DNA of 64,000 bases from Catalinimonas alkaloidigena (GTDB lineage Bacteria > Bacteroidota > Bacteroidia > Cytophagales > Flexibacteraceae), in NCBI RefSeq assembly GCF_900100765.1, contig NZ_FNFO01000007.1:248001-312000 (forward strand). The letters are read 5' to 3'. Of this stretch, positions 48,035 through 56,058 are shown one piece after another. Every line of letters starts with the position of its first letter. Position 1 is the first letter of the stretch. The notes under the pieces were generated by a model. It was not told where the DNA came from and ran no database searches. It worked only from the letters and a program-made list of their open reading frames with translations. The position numbers and the translations under genes are program-made.

Positions 48035-49185
48035 ATCAGGCGTGCCTGCGTGTTGAGCCAACGGTCGGGCATCATGCCTTTGCAGGCGTCGTCGTAATCG
48101 CGGTAACTGCACGGTACGTAGTAGACCGAGCCGGGATCGTGCGGGCGGGGCACCTCCAGCCACCAGCGGTCTGAAAGTTTGCTTTTGTAGAACGTCAGCT
48201 CCTGCGAACTGGAAGGGGTCGGTACCGTGTAACGAACAAACTGTCCGTTGCGAAAATCCCGTTCGGGCTTGCGGTGGTAAAAGCCTTCGACCAGGTACCA
48301 GAGCATCACCGCGACCACGTGGGCGGTTTGGTCTTCAGCGTCCAGTTCGGGATTGTACTCGTAAAATCCGGCTAGCGAAAGGTGGTTGCTCATGCCGGCG
48401 TACCAGCAAAGCTGGCAAGCTTCTTCGGCAGTCAGGCCAAAGGCGGCAGCATTGGCGTTACCGGGCGCATCGCGTTGCCGAATGGCACTCAGGTCGAAGC
48501 TAAACATGTCGGCTTCGCGGATGTAGGGCTCCGTCTCCATCATGTCTTCGCGTAATGCGCCCAGCCGCAACAGATCGAAGTGCAATTTTTCCAGCGTACT
48601 CAGCATCTGATCGTCGATAAAGTACGTCTGATGCCCCGCGTGGATAAAGTTGAAGAGGTAGTTCGGCTGGTGCGCAAACAAGTCGTGCAGGTGCGTACGA
48701 CTGGCACCGAATACAGCTTCGTCGGCTTCCAGGTCGACGTGCGAATCCACATTGAAAACCGTAATGCGTCGGTTAAGGTCTTCGTAAGCCTGATAGGCGC
48801 CCAGTTGCAGGTCGTGCGTCCCGCCGATCAGCATCACCAGGACGTTGTGCTGCAGCAGCGTGCTGCAGACCTCCCGCAAACGGTGGAGCGTTTCGGCCCG
48901 ATTGCGTCCGTTGCGCAGGTTGCCTAAGTCCACAATCCGGTATCGGCCCCGCCCTTTCTTGAGCTTGTACCACTCCCGCCGTACGGCCTCGGCCGCTCCG
49001 GTGGCGCCGAAGTTGTTGAGCGTGCCGCGTTCTTCCGTCAGGCCGATTACGGCAAGGTCGGCGTCGGTCCATTCGGGGAACGGCATGCCCGTGTTGATGG
49101 TGATCTGATGGCGGACGGCGTAGAGGTCACGCACTTCGTCCAGGAGGTATTCTTCGACGGGATCGAAAAAGATACTAATGCTCAT
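48031..49185 (-). CDS. Formimidoylglutamase/arginase-family protein (HutG-like)
   Basis: A 384-residue ureohydrolase-fold protein, started at the ATG at 49185 because the upstream TTG belongs to a promoter-like CAATTTTG. Metal motifs: GGTHDLQ for the usual GGDHS, and DSHVD for DAHxD are kept, but the third, SFDLSAIRQRDAPG, has Ser where SxDxDxxDP enzymes have the second Asp. The same degenerate form occurs in many Bacteroidota homologues annotated as formimidoylglutamase. No hut genes are nearby, so a histidine-degradation role is doubtful. It overlaps the b5-like gene. Confidence 0.8.
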   Translation of the reverse strand: MSISIFFDPVEEYLLDEVRDLYAVRHQITINTGMPFPEWTDADLAVIGLTEERGTLNNFGATGAAEAVRREWYKLKKGRGRYRIVDLGNLRNGRNRAETLHRLREVCSTLLQHNVLVMLIGGTHDLQLGAYQAYEDLNRRITVFNVDSHVDLEADEAVFGASRTHLHDLFAHQPNYLFNFIHAGHQTYFIDDQMLSTLEKLHFDLLRLGALREDMMETEPYIREADMFSFDLSAIRQRDAPGNANAAAFGLTAEEACQLCWYAGMSNHLSLAGFYEYNPELDAEDQTAHVVAVMLWYLVEGFYHRKPERDFRNGQFVRYTVPTPSSSQELTFYKSKLSDRWWLEVPRPHDPGSVYYVPCSYRDYDDACKGMMPDRWLNTQARLI

Positions 49186-49237
49186 AGAAGCCAAAATTGC
49201 GAATTACTGGCTAGAGATGGGGCTGTATGCCATAAAA

Positions 49238-49263
49238 AAAGGGAGACTGATGAGTCTCCCTTT
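49238..49263 (-). terminator. Terminator after nqrF
   Basis: AAAGGGAGACT and AGTCTCCCTTT form a perfect 11-bp stem with a 4-base loop, directly after the nqrF stop codon. On the minus strand it ends in a T-run. Confidence 0.9.
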
Positions 49264-49283
49264 CTAAAAACGTGTTGTTGGAA

Positions 49284-50558
49284 TTAACCGCCGAAGTCGT
49301 CAAAGCGAATGTTTTCGGACGGTACGCCCAGGTCGTCGAGCATTTTCAGCACGGCGGCGTTCATCATGGGCGGTCCACACAGGTAATATTCGATATCTTC
49401 CGGCTCGGGGTGATTCTTCAGGTAGTTGTCGTAAAGAACCTGGTGAATAAAGCCTTTGTAGCCGGTCCAGTTGTCCTCGGGCAGCGGCTCCGAAAGCGCA
49501 ATGTTGTACTGGAAATTCGGAAAATCTTTTTCGATGGCCCGGAAGTGCTCCGTGTAGAACAGTTCGCGCACCGAACGCCCGCCGTACCAGTACGACACTT
49601 TGCGGTTGGTCTTTTCGGTATGGAACAGGTGGAAGATCTGCGAACGCAGCGGCGCCATACCGGCACCACCACCCACATACACCATCTCGCGGTCGGTCGG
49701 GTTGATGTGGAATTCTCCGTAAGGACCGGAAATCGTCACTTTATCGCCCAGCTTGCGGCTGAAGACGTACGATGAACAGATCCCCGGATTCACGTCCATA
49801 AACTTGTTGTTAGCGCGGTCCCACGGCGGCGTGGCAATCCGGATGTTCAGCATGATGATGTTCCCTTCGGCCGGGTGGTTGGCCATCGAATAGGCCCGGA
49901 AAATCGGCTCGGGGTTTTTCATCTTCAGATCCCACATATTGAACTTGTCCCAGTCGGGCTGGTAGGCATCGGCGGGGCGGTTCAACTCGGGCTTCGGCGT
50001 AATGTCCATGCCTTTGAATTCTACCTCAATGGCCGGCACGTCGATCTGGATGTAACCTCCTGATTCAAAGTTCAGGAACTCGCCTTCCGGCAGTTTTACC
50101 ACAAACTCCTTGATGAAGGTCGCTACGTTGTAGTTCGAGATGACCTCGCACTCCCATTTCTTAATGCCAAAGATTTCTTCCGGAATGCGGATGTGCATGT
50201 CCTGTTTCACCTTCACCTGGCACGAGAGGCGCACGTTGCCTTTCTGTTCGGTGCGGCTCAGGTGGCCCAGTTCGGTGGGTAGCACATCGCCGCCCCCGTC
50301 TTCCACCACGCATTTGCACATGGCACACGTACCACCACCCCCGCAGGCGGAGGGGAGAAAGATCTTTTGGGAGGCCAGGGTGGAGAGGAGCGAAGAACCG
50401 GCGGACGTCACAATGGGTTTCGATTCGTCACCGTTGATGAAGATCTTCACATCACCACTCTGTACCAGTTTCGACTGCGCTACCAGCAGGATCACCACCA
50501 GCAGGAGGATTACCAGCGTAAAGGCAACGATCGCCGAGACAATTACTGCAGAATTCAT
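49284..50558 (-). CDS. nqrF: Na+-translocating NADH:quinone reductase subunit F-like protein
   Basis: A 424-residue protein. One N-terminal TM helix (about 5-27), a ferredoxin-like 2Fe-2S domain with Cys72, Cys78, Cys81 and Cys114 ([13 protein letters not shown]), an FAD domain with RAYSMANHP, and an NADH domain with [15 protein letters not shown]. NqrF takes electrons from NADH into the Na+-pumping complex. No nqrA-E genes adjoin it in the window, and it has its own promoter and terminator; the partner subunits must be elsewhere or it serves another acceptor. Confidence 0.9.
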   Translation of the reverse strand: MNSAVIVSAIVAFTLVILLLVVILLVAQSKLVQSGDVKIFINGDESKPIVTSAGSSLLSTLASQKIFLPSACGGGGTCAMCKCVVEDGGGDVLPTELGHLSRTEQKGNVRLSCQVKVKQDMHIRIPEEIFGIKKWECEVISNYNVATFIKEFVVKLPEGEFLNFESGGYIQIDVPAIEVEFKGMDITPKPELNRPADAYQPDWDKFNMWDLKMKNPEPIFRAYSMANHPAEGNIIMLNIRIATPPWDRANNKFMDVNPGICSSYVFSRKLGDKVTISGPYGEFHINPTDREMVYVGGGAGMAPLRSQIFHLFHTEKTNRKVSYWYGGRSVRELFYTEHFRAIEKDFPNFQYNIALSEPLPEDNWTGYKGFIHQVLYDNYLKNHPEPEDIEYYLCGPPMMNAAVLKMLDDLGVPSENIRFDDFGG

Positions 50559-50590
50559 TTTTGCTTTGGGTTCAGTTTACTTTCGCGGTG

Positions 50591-50598
50591 CAAATATA
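50591..50598 (-). promoter_or_regulatory. nqrF promoter -7 element
   Basis: TATATTTG on the minus strand matches TAnnTTTG, with a TTGG about 15 bases upstream as a weak -33 candidate. The predicted start near 50584 leaves a leader of about 26 bases. Confidence 0.5.
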
Positions 50599-50687
50599 AA
50601 TGAGAAACCTTTCCAATGGGGTTTCGGAAACTAGTTTTTACGGTTGAAATCCTACGTGTTAACCCTGCTGAACTTCAAAAGGTTGGC

Positions 50688-51680
50688 TCATCGGGCAAAT
50701 AATTGTTTCCAGGTTCCTTTCATGTAATTGTACTTCAGCGTGCTGGGCAGGGCCTTCCACCAGTAACGGTTCATTTCCACTGCAAACGAAGGCTGCATGT
50801 AACAGTTGATGGTGCATCCTTCGCACGCGGGGAGCCTTCCTTCCTGGGCGACGAGTCGTTGCACGGCTTCGGTACGGTAGAGGTGGTAGAGCTGATTTTC
50901 AATCGGAAATTCCTGTTGGCCGAGGTGATAACAGGGCAAAACCAGCGTATTTTCCGGAGAAATGACCACCGTAGTGCTCCCGGCCCGGCACACGGGTGCA
51001 GCGGTATGGTTGCCGCCGTCGGTACGCAATTGCAGAAAAGCTTCGTTTAAGTACACATTCTTGCGTTTGCCCCAGGCCCGCAGGGTAGCCAAGGCGTCAG
51101 CGTTCAGTTGAGCGTCGTCGGCCACATCGCCGTACGAAAAAACCGGATTGAGGATGAGTACCAGATCGTTCGGCAGGCAGACTTCTTCCCACACGCGTCC
51201 GATGTGATCCAGGTTATCGGGAAAGGCGGTAAACAAGATGTCGGGACGTTCGCCCAGGGCACGCGCGATCTGGATGGATTCCATCACTTTGTCGAAACAA
51301 GCCACGCCGCGGGCGGCATTGTGGCGTTCGGCGTCGGCATAATCGAGTGAAAAGTGCAGCATGTCGACCTTCCCGCGGAGGCGTTCGGCCCATTTGGGGT
51401 ACAGCAACCCGTTGGTGGTCAGGGTAGTAATCAACTTTTGCCGCTTGGCCAACGCCAGCAGCTGATCGATTTGCCGGTGCAGCAACGGTTCTCCCCCTGT
51501 GAAGTCAACCACCCGCACGCCGAGCCGCCGGAGGTCGTGTAAGTTTTGTTCGGCGTTCGCAAGCGTAACATAAGGCGATGGGCGCTCCCAAATGTCGCAG
51601 AACGAACACGCGGCGTTGCAGCGATAGGTCACGTAATAGTTGCACAGAACCGGATGCGAAATAAGGCGCACAGCAATCAA
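50688..51680 (-). CDS. Radical SAM protein with SPASM-like C-terminus
   Basis: A protein of about 330 residues. The radical SAM cluster motif is CNAACSFC, followed by FTGGEPLLH, and the C-terminal part has cysteines in VLPCYHLG and CEGCTINCYMQPSF that resemble a SPASM or twitch auxiliary-cluster region. Sequences of this type recur in Bacteroidota without a known product. There is no usable ATG; I chose TTG at 51680 (GTG at 51671 is an alternative). The longer frame to 51884 runs through a transcription terminator and the next gene, so it is not real. Confidence 0.8.
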   Translation of the reverse strand: MIAVRLISHPVLCNYYVTYRCNAACSFCDIWERPSPYVTLANAEQNLHDLRRLGVRVVDFTGGEPLLHRQIDQLLALAKRQKLITTLTTNGLLYPKWAERLRGKVDMLHFSLDYADAERHNAARGVACFDKVMESIQIARALGERPDILFTAFPDNLDHIGRVWEEVCLPNDLVLILNPVFSYGDVADDAQLNADALATLRAWGKRKNVYLNEAFLQLRTDGGNHTAAPVCRAGSTTVVISPENTLVLPCYHLGQQEFPIENQLYHLYRTEAVQRLVAQEGRLPACEGCTINCYMQPSFAVEMNRYWWKALPSTLKYNYMKGTWKQLFAR

Positions 51681-51725
51681 CTTTCGGGGCAAAGTACGGG
51701 TCAAGGGGGCCTTCTGCAATAAAAA

Positions 51726-51751
51726 AAGCGCCGATGATCCCACCGGCGCTT
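51726..51751 (-). terminator. Terminator after the DUF4783 gene
   Basis: AAGCGCCG and CGGCGCTT form a perfect 8-bp stem with a 10-base loop, followed on the minus strand by a T-run. It lies between the DUF4783 stop and the radical SAM start. Confidence 0.85.
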
Positions 51752-51775
51752 CTACAAACCTTTTAAGCTTCTTGT

Positions 51776-52174
51776 TTACTCTTTCATAAAATCCATCGTA
51801 TCGATCAGGTACTTCCCTTGTACGGGTTTGATCAACAGCACAACCCGGTAAGCACCTTCCGTAGAGCTGTACTTGCCGATACAATAGCGAATGCCCTCTT
51901 TCGAAGTTCCCCGGTGCACAAAATCGAAATTGGTGGGGGGATGTTGCTGAAAGAAGTTGCGGATCACAAACTCCGCTTGTGTCTTGCTATACGAGGCTTT
52001 CTGCCCGTCGAACCCCAGTTCCACGGCTTCGTTAAAGTAGCGAGCCAGTTCGCGCGAACTGCCCGATTTCAACGAGCGGCGGGTTTCTTCCAGTACCTGG
52101 TCGGACGACTGCGCATCAGACGTCTGGATGAGAACAGAAAGCGCGATGATGAAAACAGATATAACGTTTTTCAT
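51776..52174 (-). CDS. DUF4783 exported protein
   Basis: A 132-residue protein with a signal peptide (MKNVISVFIIALSVLIQTSDAQ). The mature part fits DUF4783, an NTF2-like domain of Bacteroidota: RYFNEAVELGFDGQKASYSKTQAEFVIRNFF, then FVHRGTSKEG and a final DTMDFMKE. The function is unknown; NTF2-like domains often bind small ligands in the periplasm. It is divergent from gpmI and has its own terminator. Confidence 0.85.
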   Translation of the reverse strand: MKNVISVFIIALSVLIQTSDAQSSDQVLEETRRSLKSGSSRELARYFNEAVELGFDGQKASYSKTQAEFVIRNFFQQHPPTNFDFVHRGTSKEGIRYCIGKYSSTEGAYRVVLLIKPVQGKYLIDTMDFMKE

Positions 52175-52334
52175 AATTCAAGGATAATTGGCACTAAAAC
52201 TATGCCAGAGTATCGGGCCTAGTTGTCAAATTTTCCGGCATCTTTGCAACCCTATACCCGGGGAAGTTACTCATTTCGGGTACGCCACCGACCACCACGT
52301 AAGATATTCGCATAATCCTTCTAAATAGAATCTT

Positions 52335-53858
52335 ATGAAGAAAGTTCTTTTGATGATCCTGGACGGCTGGGGCATCGCTACCAAGCCGGAAGTTTCGGCC
52401 ATCGACCAAGCCAATACGCCTTTCATCGATAGTTTATACGGAAAGTACGCCCACAGTAAACTAAACGCCTCCGGAATGGCGGTCGGCTTGCCCGAAGGGC
52501 AGATGGGCAACTCGGAAGTAGGGCACATGAACATCGGGGCCGGACGCATCGTCTACCAGGATCTGGCGAAAATCAACAAAGCCATTGATGAGAAAACGCT
52601 GAAAGACAACGAGATCCTGAGCGAAACGTTTGCCTACTGCAAAACGCAGAACAAGCCATTACATTACATCGGCCTGTTGTCGGACGGCGGTGTCCACTCG
52701 CACATCAACCACCTGAAAGGGCTTTGCTCTTTCGCGGCCGAAGCGGGCGTTCCGGCCGTCTATGTCCACGCCTTTACCGACGGGCGCGATACCGACCCCA
52801 AAAGCGGAGCCGGATATCTGAAGGAATTACAGGCGCACCTGGCCCAGACCGGCGGTCAGGTAGCTTCGGTCATCGGGCGTTACTACGCCATGGATCGCGA
52901 CAAACGCTGGGAGCGGGTAAAACTGGCGTACGATCTGCTGGTGCATGGCCAGGGTAAGAAAGCCCAGGACCTGTTAAAAGCCGTGCAGGAGTCGTACGAC
53001 GAGGACGTAACGGACGAGTTCATCAAACCGATTGTGCACGTCACGGCCGAAGGCGCGCCCGTCGCGACCATTCAGGAGGACGACGCCGTGCTGTGCTTCA
53101 ACTTCCGGACCGACCGCGGTCGGGAGATTACGCAGGTGTTGACGCAACAGGACTTTCCGGAGCAGGACATGCATCCGCTCAAGCTTTATTATGTGACCCT
53201 GACGCGCTACGACGATACGTTCAAGAACGTGAAAGTGGTGTTGGAAAAAGATAACCTCCACAACACCCTGGGCGAAGTGCTGAGCAACGCGGGCAAGAAG
53301 CAGATTCGGATTGCCGAAACCGAAAAGTATCCGCACGTAACGTTCTTCTTTTCGGGCGGGCGCGAGGAGGAATTTCCCGGCGAGAGCCGCCTGTTGTGTC
53401 CGTCGCCTAAAGTGGCTACTTACGACCTGAAGCCTGAAATGAGCGCGGAAGACATTCGCGACAAAATCATTCCGGAACTGGAAAAGAAGTCGGCCGATTT
53501 TATCTGCCTGAACTTCGCGAACGCCGATATGGTAGGCCACACGGGCGTTTTTGAAGCGGCTGTTAAAGCCTGCGAAACGGTAGACCAGTGTGCGCAAGCC
53601 GTTTGCGACGCGGCACTCAAGAGCGATTACGACATCATCGTTATCGCCGATCACGGCAACTCTGACTACATGGTGAACGACGACGGATCGCCCAACACGG
53701 CCCACACCACAAATCTGGTCCCGTGCATTTTGGTGAGCAACGATCCTCACAACGCTCTGCACGACGGCGTACTGGGCGATCTGGCACCGACCATTCTGTC
53801 GTTGATGGACGTGAAAAAGCCGGCCGAGATGACGGGGACTTCGCTCTTGGCCGACTAA
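52335..53858 (+). CDS. gpmI: 2,3-bisphosphoglycerate-independent phosphoglycerate mutase
   Basis: A 507-residue alkaline-phosphatase-superfamily enzyme of glycolysis that interconverts 3- and 2-phosphoglycerate with two Mn ions. The phosphoserine motif MGNSEVGHMNIGAGRI near residue 58 is intact, as are FTDGRDTDPKSG, FNFRTDRGREIT and the C-terminal metal motifs IADHGNSDYM and PNTAHTTNLVP. Length is normal. It is the first of a rightward group with a lipoprotein gene 8 bases downstream. Confidence 0.97.
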   Translation: MKKVLLMILDGWGIATKPEVSAIDQANTPFIDSLYGKYAHSKLNASGMAVGLPEGQMGNSEVGHMNIGAGRIVYQDLAKINKAIDEKTLKDNEILSETFAYCKTQNKPLHYIGLLSDGGVHSHINHLKGLCSFAAEAGVPAVYVHAFTDGRDTDPKSGAGYLKELQAHLAQTGGQVASVIGRYYAMDRDKRWERVKLAYDLLVHGQGKKAQDLLKAVQESYDEDVTDEFIKPIVHVTAEGAPVATIQEDDAVLCFNFRTDRGREITQVLTQQDFPEQDMHPLKLYYVTLTRYDDTFKNVKVVLEKDNLHNTLGEVLSNAGKKQIRIAETEKYPHVTFFFSGGREEEFPGESRLLCPSPKVATYDLKPEMSAEDIRDKIIPELEKKSADFICLNFANADMVGHTGVFEAAVKACETVDQCAQAVCDAALKSDYDIIVIADHGNSDYMVNDDGSPNTAHTTNLVPCILVSNDPHNALHDGVLGDLAPTILSLMDVKKPAEMTGTSLLAD

Positions 53859-53866
53859 ATACGATT

Positions 53867-54454
53867 ATGAAGATCAGGCTTACGTATGGGCTTGGGCTCG
53901 CGCTTCTGCTGTCAGGGGGCTGTGTCGAACGACCCGAGAGCACCCTGGCAGGAGAAGCGCCGCGCTTTTTCGACGTCAAAGGCTTTGTCGACACGCAGGT
54001 GGCGCTTCTGCAACAAAAGCAGCCCGCCCTTACCAAGCGGGTATTCATCGATGGTGAGCGCCAAGAGAAGCAGTTGCAGAAGGTCGACTGGAGCAGAGAA
54101 CTGGCGCAGTTTCGCGACGCAGACTTGAACAAACCTGCCTGGCGCGATAGCTATACGATCGACACGGTAGCGACCGATGCGGGGCGGACGGTGGTGTACA
54201 CAGCCCTGGATCAGGATTTGCCTGTCGACAAGCTGCAGGTGACGATGGAACCCAACACCGGGGAGGTGCTGGGGCTACGCGCCGATTTGCGGAGCCACAA
54301 TCTTCTGTACGACTCGCGCCGCCAGTTGATGTTGGAGTGCCAGCCTCAGGCGCAGGAAGCAGTACAGGTGACCCATTACCGCCTGAAAGGCTACCAAAAA
54401 CTGGTTTTACGCGATTCGGTACGGTTTGACGTAGAGGTACAGGTGGTGCCCTGA
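53867..54454 (+). CDS. Hypothetical lipoprotein
   Basis: A 195-residue protein from the ATG at 53867, with a lipoprotein signal (MKIRLTYGLGLALLLSGGCVE; Cys19 in the SGGC lipobox). The mature part, including FFDVKGFVDTQVALLQQKQP and SYTIDTVATDAGRTVVYTALDQDLPV, resembles a conserved Bacteroidota lipoprotein found next to gpmI/nadC. No catalytic motif is seen. It probably sits on the inner face of the outer membrane or the cell surface. Function unknown. Confidence 0.8.
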   Translation: MKIRLTYGLGLALLLSGGCVERPESTLAGEAPRFFDVKGFVDTQVALLQQKQPALTKRVFIDGERQEKQLQKVDWSRELAQFRDADLNKPAWRDSYTIDTVATDAGRTVVYTALDQDLPVDKLQVTMEPNTGEVLGLRADLRSHNLLYDSRRQLMLECQPQAQEAVQVTHYRLKGYQKLVLRDSVRFDVEVQVVP

Positions 54455-54482
54455 TTTTTCGGTGCTTCCGCCCGAAATCCGT

Positions 54483-54490
54483 TAATTTTG
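54483..54490 (+). promoter_or_regulatory. nadC promoter -7 element
   Basis: TAATTTTG matches TAnnTTTG and lies 4 bases before the annotated GTG. If active, transcription starts at about 54497, so nadC would be leaderless or start at the in-frame TTG at 54519. Confidence 0.45.
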
Positions 54491-54494
54491 CGGC

Positions 54495-55373
54495 GTGAAT
54501 ACAACCAATCCTTCGCTCTTGCCCCCCTATCTGACCGAAGCCGCGTTGCGACTGTTCATCCAACAGGCGTTGGTGGAAGACGTAGGCGACGGCGACCACT
54601 CTTCGTTGGCCGCTGTGCCCGCAGAAGCCCGGCAACAAGCCCGTCTGCTGGTGAAAGACGCCGGTGTTTTGGCGGGGGTACAATTGGCCGAACGGATTTT
54701 CCGACACGTAGACCCCGACCTGGAGCTAACGGTATTTTTGCCGGATGGCGCTGAGGTGAAGGCCGGCGACGTAGCGTTGGTTGTTTCCGGAAGCGCCCGC
54801 TCCATTCTGAAAGCAGAACGGCTGGTGCTCAATTGCATGCAGCGCATGAGCGGGATTGCTACCTACACTCACCAGATGGCAAAGCTCATCGAAGGCACGT
54901 CGGCGCGCTTGCTGGATACGCGCAAAACCACGCCCGGCTTCCGCATGCTGGAGAAATGGGCGGTGCTGATTGGCGGCGGTGAGAACCATCGGTTCGGGTT
55001 GTTCGACGGCATCATTCTGAAAGATAACCATGTTGACTATGCGGGGGGCGTGCGCGCGGCGTTGGAAGCCACCCAGGCGTATCGCGACCGCCACGGCCTG
55101 AGCATCCCCGTAGAAATTGAAGTGCGCAACGAAGCCGAGCTGACCGAAGCCCTCGCCGTTGGGGGGATGGACCGGATCATGCTCGACAACATGACGCCCG
55201 CCCAGATGCGCAGCGCTGTAGCGCAAATCGGCGATCGCTACGAAACAGAGGCTTCGGGGGGCATTACGGAAGAGACCATCCGTGCGGTGGCAGAAACGGG
55301 GGTCGATTTTATTTCGGTGGGTGCGCTGACCCATTCATTCCGAAGTCTGGACCTGAGTCTGAAGGCATTTTAA
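54495..55373 (+). CDS. nadC: Nicotinate-nucleotide pyrophosphorylase (carboxylating)
   Basis: A 292-residue enzyme that turns quinolinate and PRPP into nicotinate mononucleotide in NAD synthesis. The motifs RLLDTRKTTPGFRMLEKWAV, GGGENHRFGLFDGIILKDNH and IEVEVRNEAEL-type IEVEV region, and the C-terminal EASGGITEETIRAVAETGVDFISVG, are all present. The frame starts at a GTG; because a -7 element lies just upstream, the TTG at 54519 (PPYLTEAAL follows) may be the true start. It precedes the YcxB-like gene by 27 bases. Confidence 0.95.
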   Translation: MNTTNPSLLPPYLTEAALRLFIQQALVEDVGDGDHSSLAAVPAEARQQARLLVKDAGVLAGVQLAERIFRHVDPDLELTVFLPDGAEVKAGDVALVVSGSARSILKAERLVLNCMQRMSGIATYTHQMAKLIEGTSARLLDTRKTTPGFRMLEKWAVLIGGGENHRFGLFDGIILKDNHVDYAGGVRAALEATQAYRDRHGLSIPVEIEVRNEAELTEALAVGGMDRIMLDNMTPAQMRSAVAQIGDRYETEASGGITEETIRAVAETGVDFISVGALTHSFRSLDLSLKAF

Positions 55374-55400
55374 AGAACAAAAGCTTAACTATCTTTTCAT

Positions 55401-55985
55401 ATGAGTAAACGATCTGGAGCGGGAAGGGCTATGGGATACCGCCCACCCTACGGCATGACTGAGCAGAACCTGGTGGGCGTCAAAACCAAGAAGTACCAGT
55501 TGGAGACGTCGAAGTACATCAAGCTGGCTTTTCTGGAGGTATTGCGGCAACAGTGGTGGGTCTTCCTGATTGCGGTAGGCGTGGCGGCCGTCGGGTTTAT
55601 CTTCCCCAAAGCCGCGGTGTGGTTCATCGTAGCAGCGGTCGTCGGCCTGATTTTGTACCTGCTGTTTTGGCTGGTGCAATTCGTCGGGGTCACGCAGCTC
55701 GACCAGTTTAAGGTGATGTTCGAACGGTTCAGCTACGAACTCAACGGGAAAACCATCCTGATGCGCGTCAACGCCAAAGAAGGGATGCAGTTTAGCTGGG
55801 ACAACATCAAGAAGGCAGAGAAGCAAAAAGATGCTTTCATGCTTCACATTTCGCGTGCGCAGTTTATCTACCTGCCGTTCTCCATTTTCAATTCGGAGCA
55901 CGATCTGCGTCTGACCGAGGCGTTGTTGCGGCGCAAAAATCTGCTTCCGCCCAAGCCGGAGGCCACGAACGAGACCGCGGCGTAA
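55401..55985 (+). CDS. YcxB-like membrane protein
   Basis: A 194-residue protein with two TM helices (WWVFLIAVGVAAVGFIF and AVWFIVAAVVGLILYLLFW) and a C-terminal YcxB-like domain: YELNGKTILMRVNAKEGMQFSWDNIKKAEKQKDAFML and the IYLPFSIFNSEHDLRL segment. Function unknown for the family. It is the last gene of the gpmI-lipoprotein-nadC group and is followed by a terminator. Confidence 0.85.
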   Translation: MSKRSGAGRAMGYRPPYGMTEQNLVGVKTKKYQLETSKYIKLAFLEVLRQQWWVFLIAVGVAAVGFIFPKAAVWFIVAAVVGLILYLLFWLVQFVGVTQLDQFKVMFERFSYELNGKTILMRVNAKEGMQFSWDNIKKAEKQKDAFMLHISRAQFIYLPFSIFNSEHDLRLTEALLRRKNLLPPKPEATNETAA

Positions 55986-56006
55986 GCCAAAAGATGGATC
56001 CATAAA

Positions 56007-56042
56007 AAAGCGCCTGTGTTCTGAAGAAACGCAGGCGCTTTC
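56007..56042. terminator. Bidirectional terminator between YcxB-like and M16 genes
   Basis: AAAGCGCCTG pairs with CAGGCGCTTT in a long stem that also includes GTT with AAC; A/T runs are present on both ends. The flanking genes are convergent. Confidence 0.85.
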
Positions 56043-56058
56043 TTATGCCCTGCGGGCG

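Noticed and set aside
48031-49185. A histidine-utilisation HutG
   Set aside because: The third metal motif is altered and no hutH, hutU or hutI lies nearby; a plain formimidoylglutamase label would overstate the evidence.
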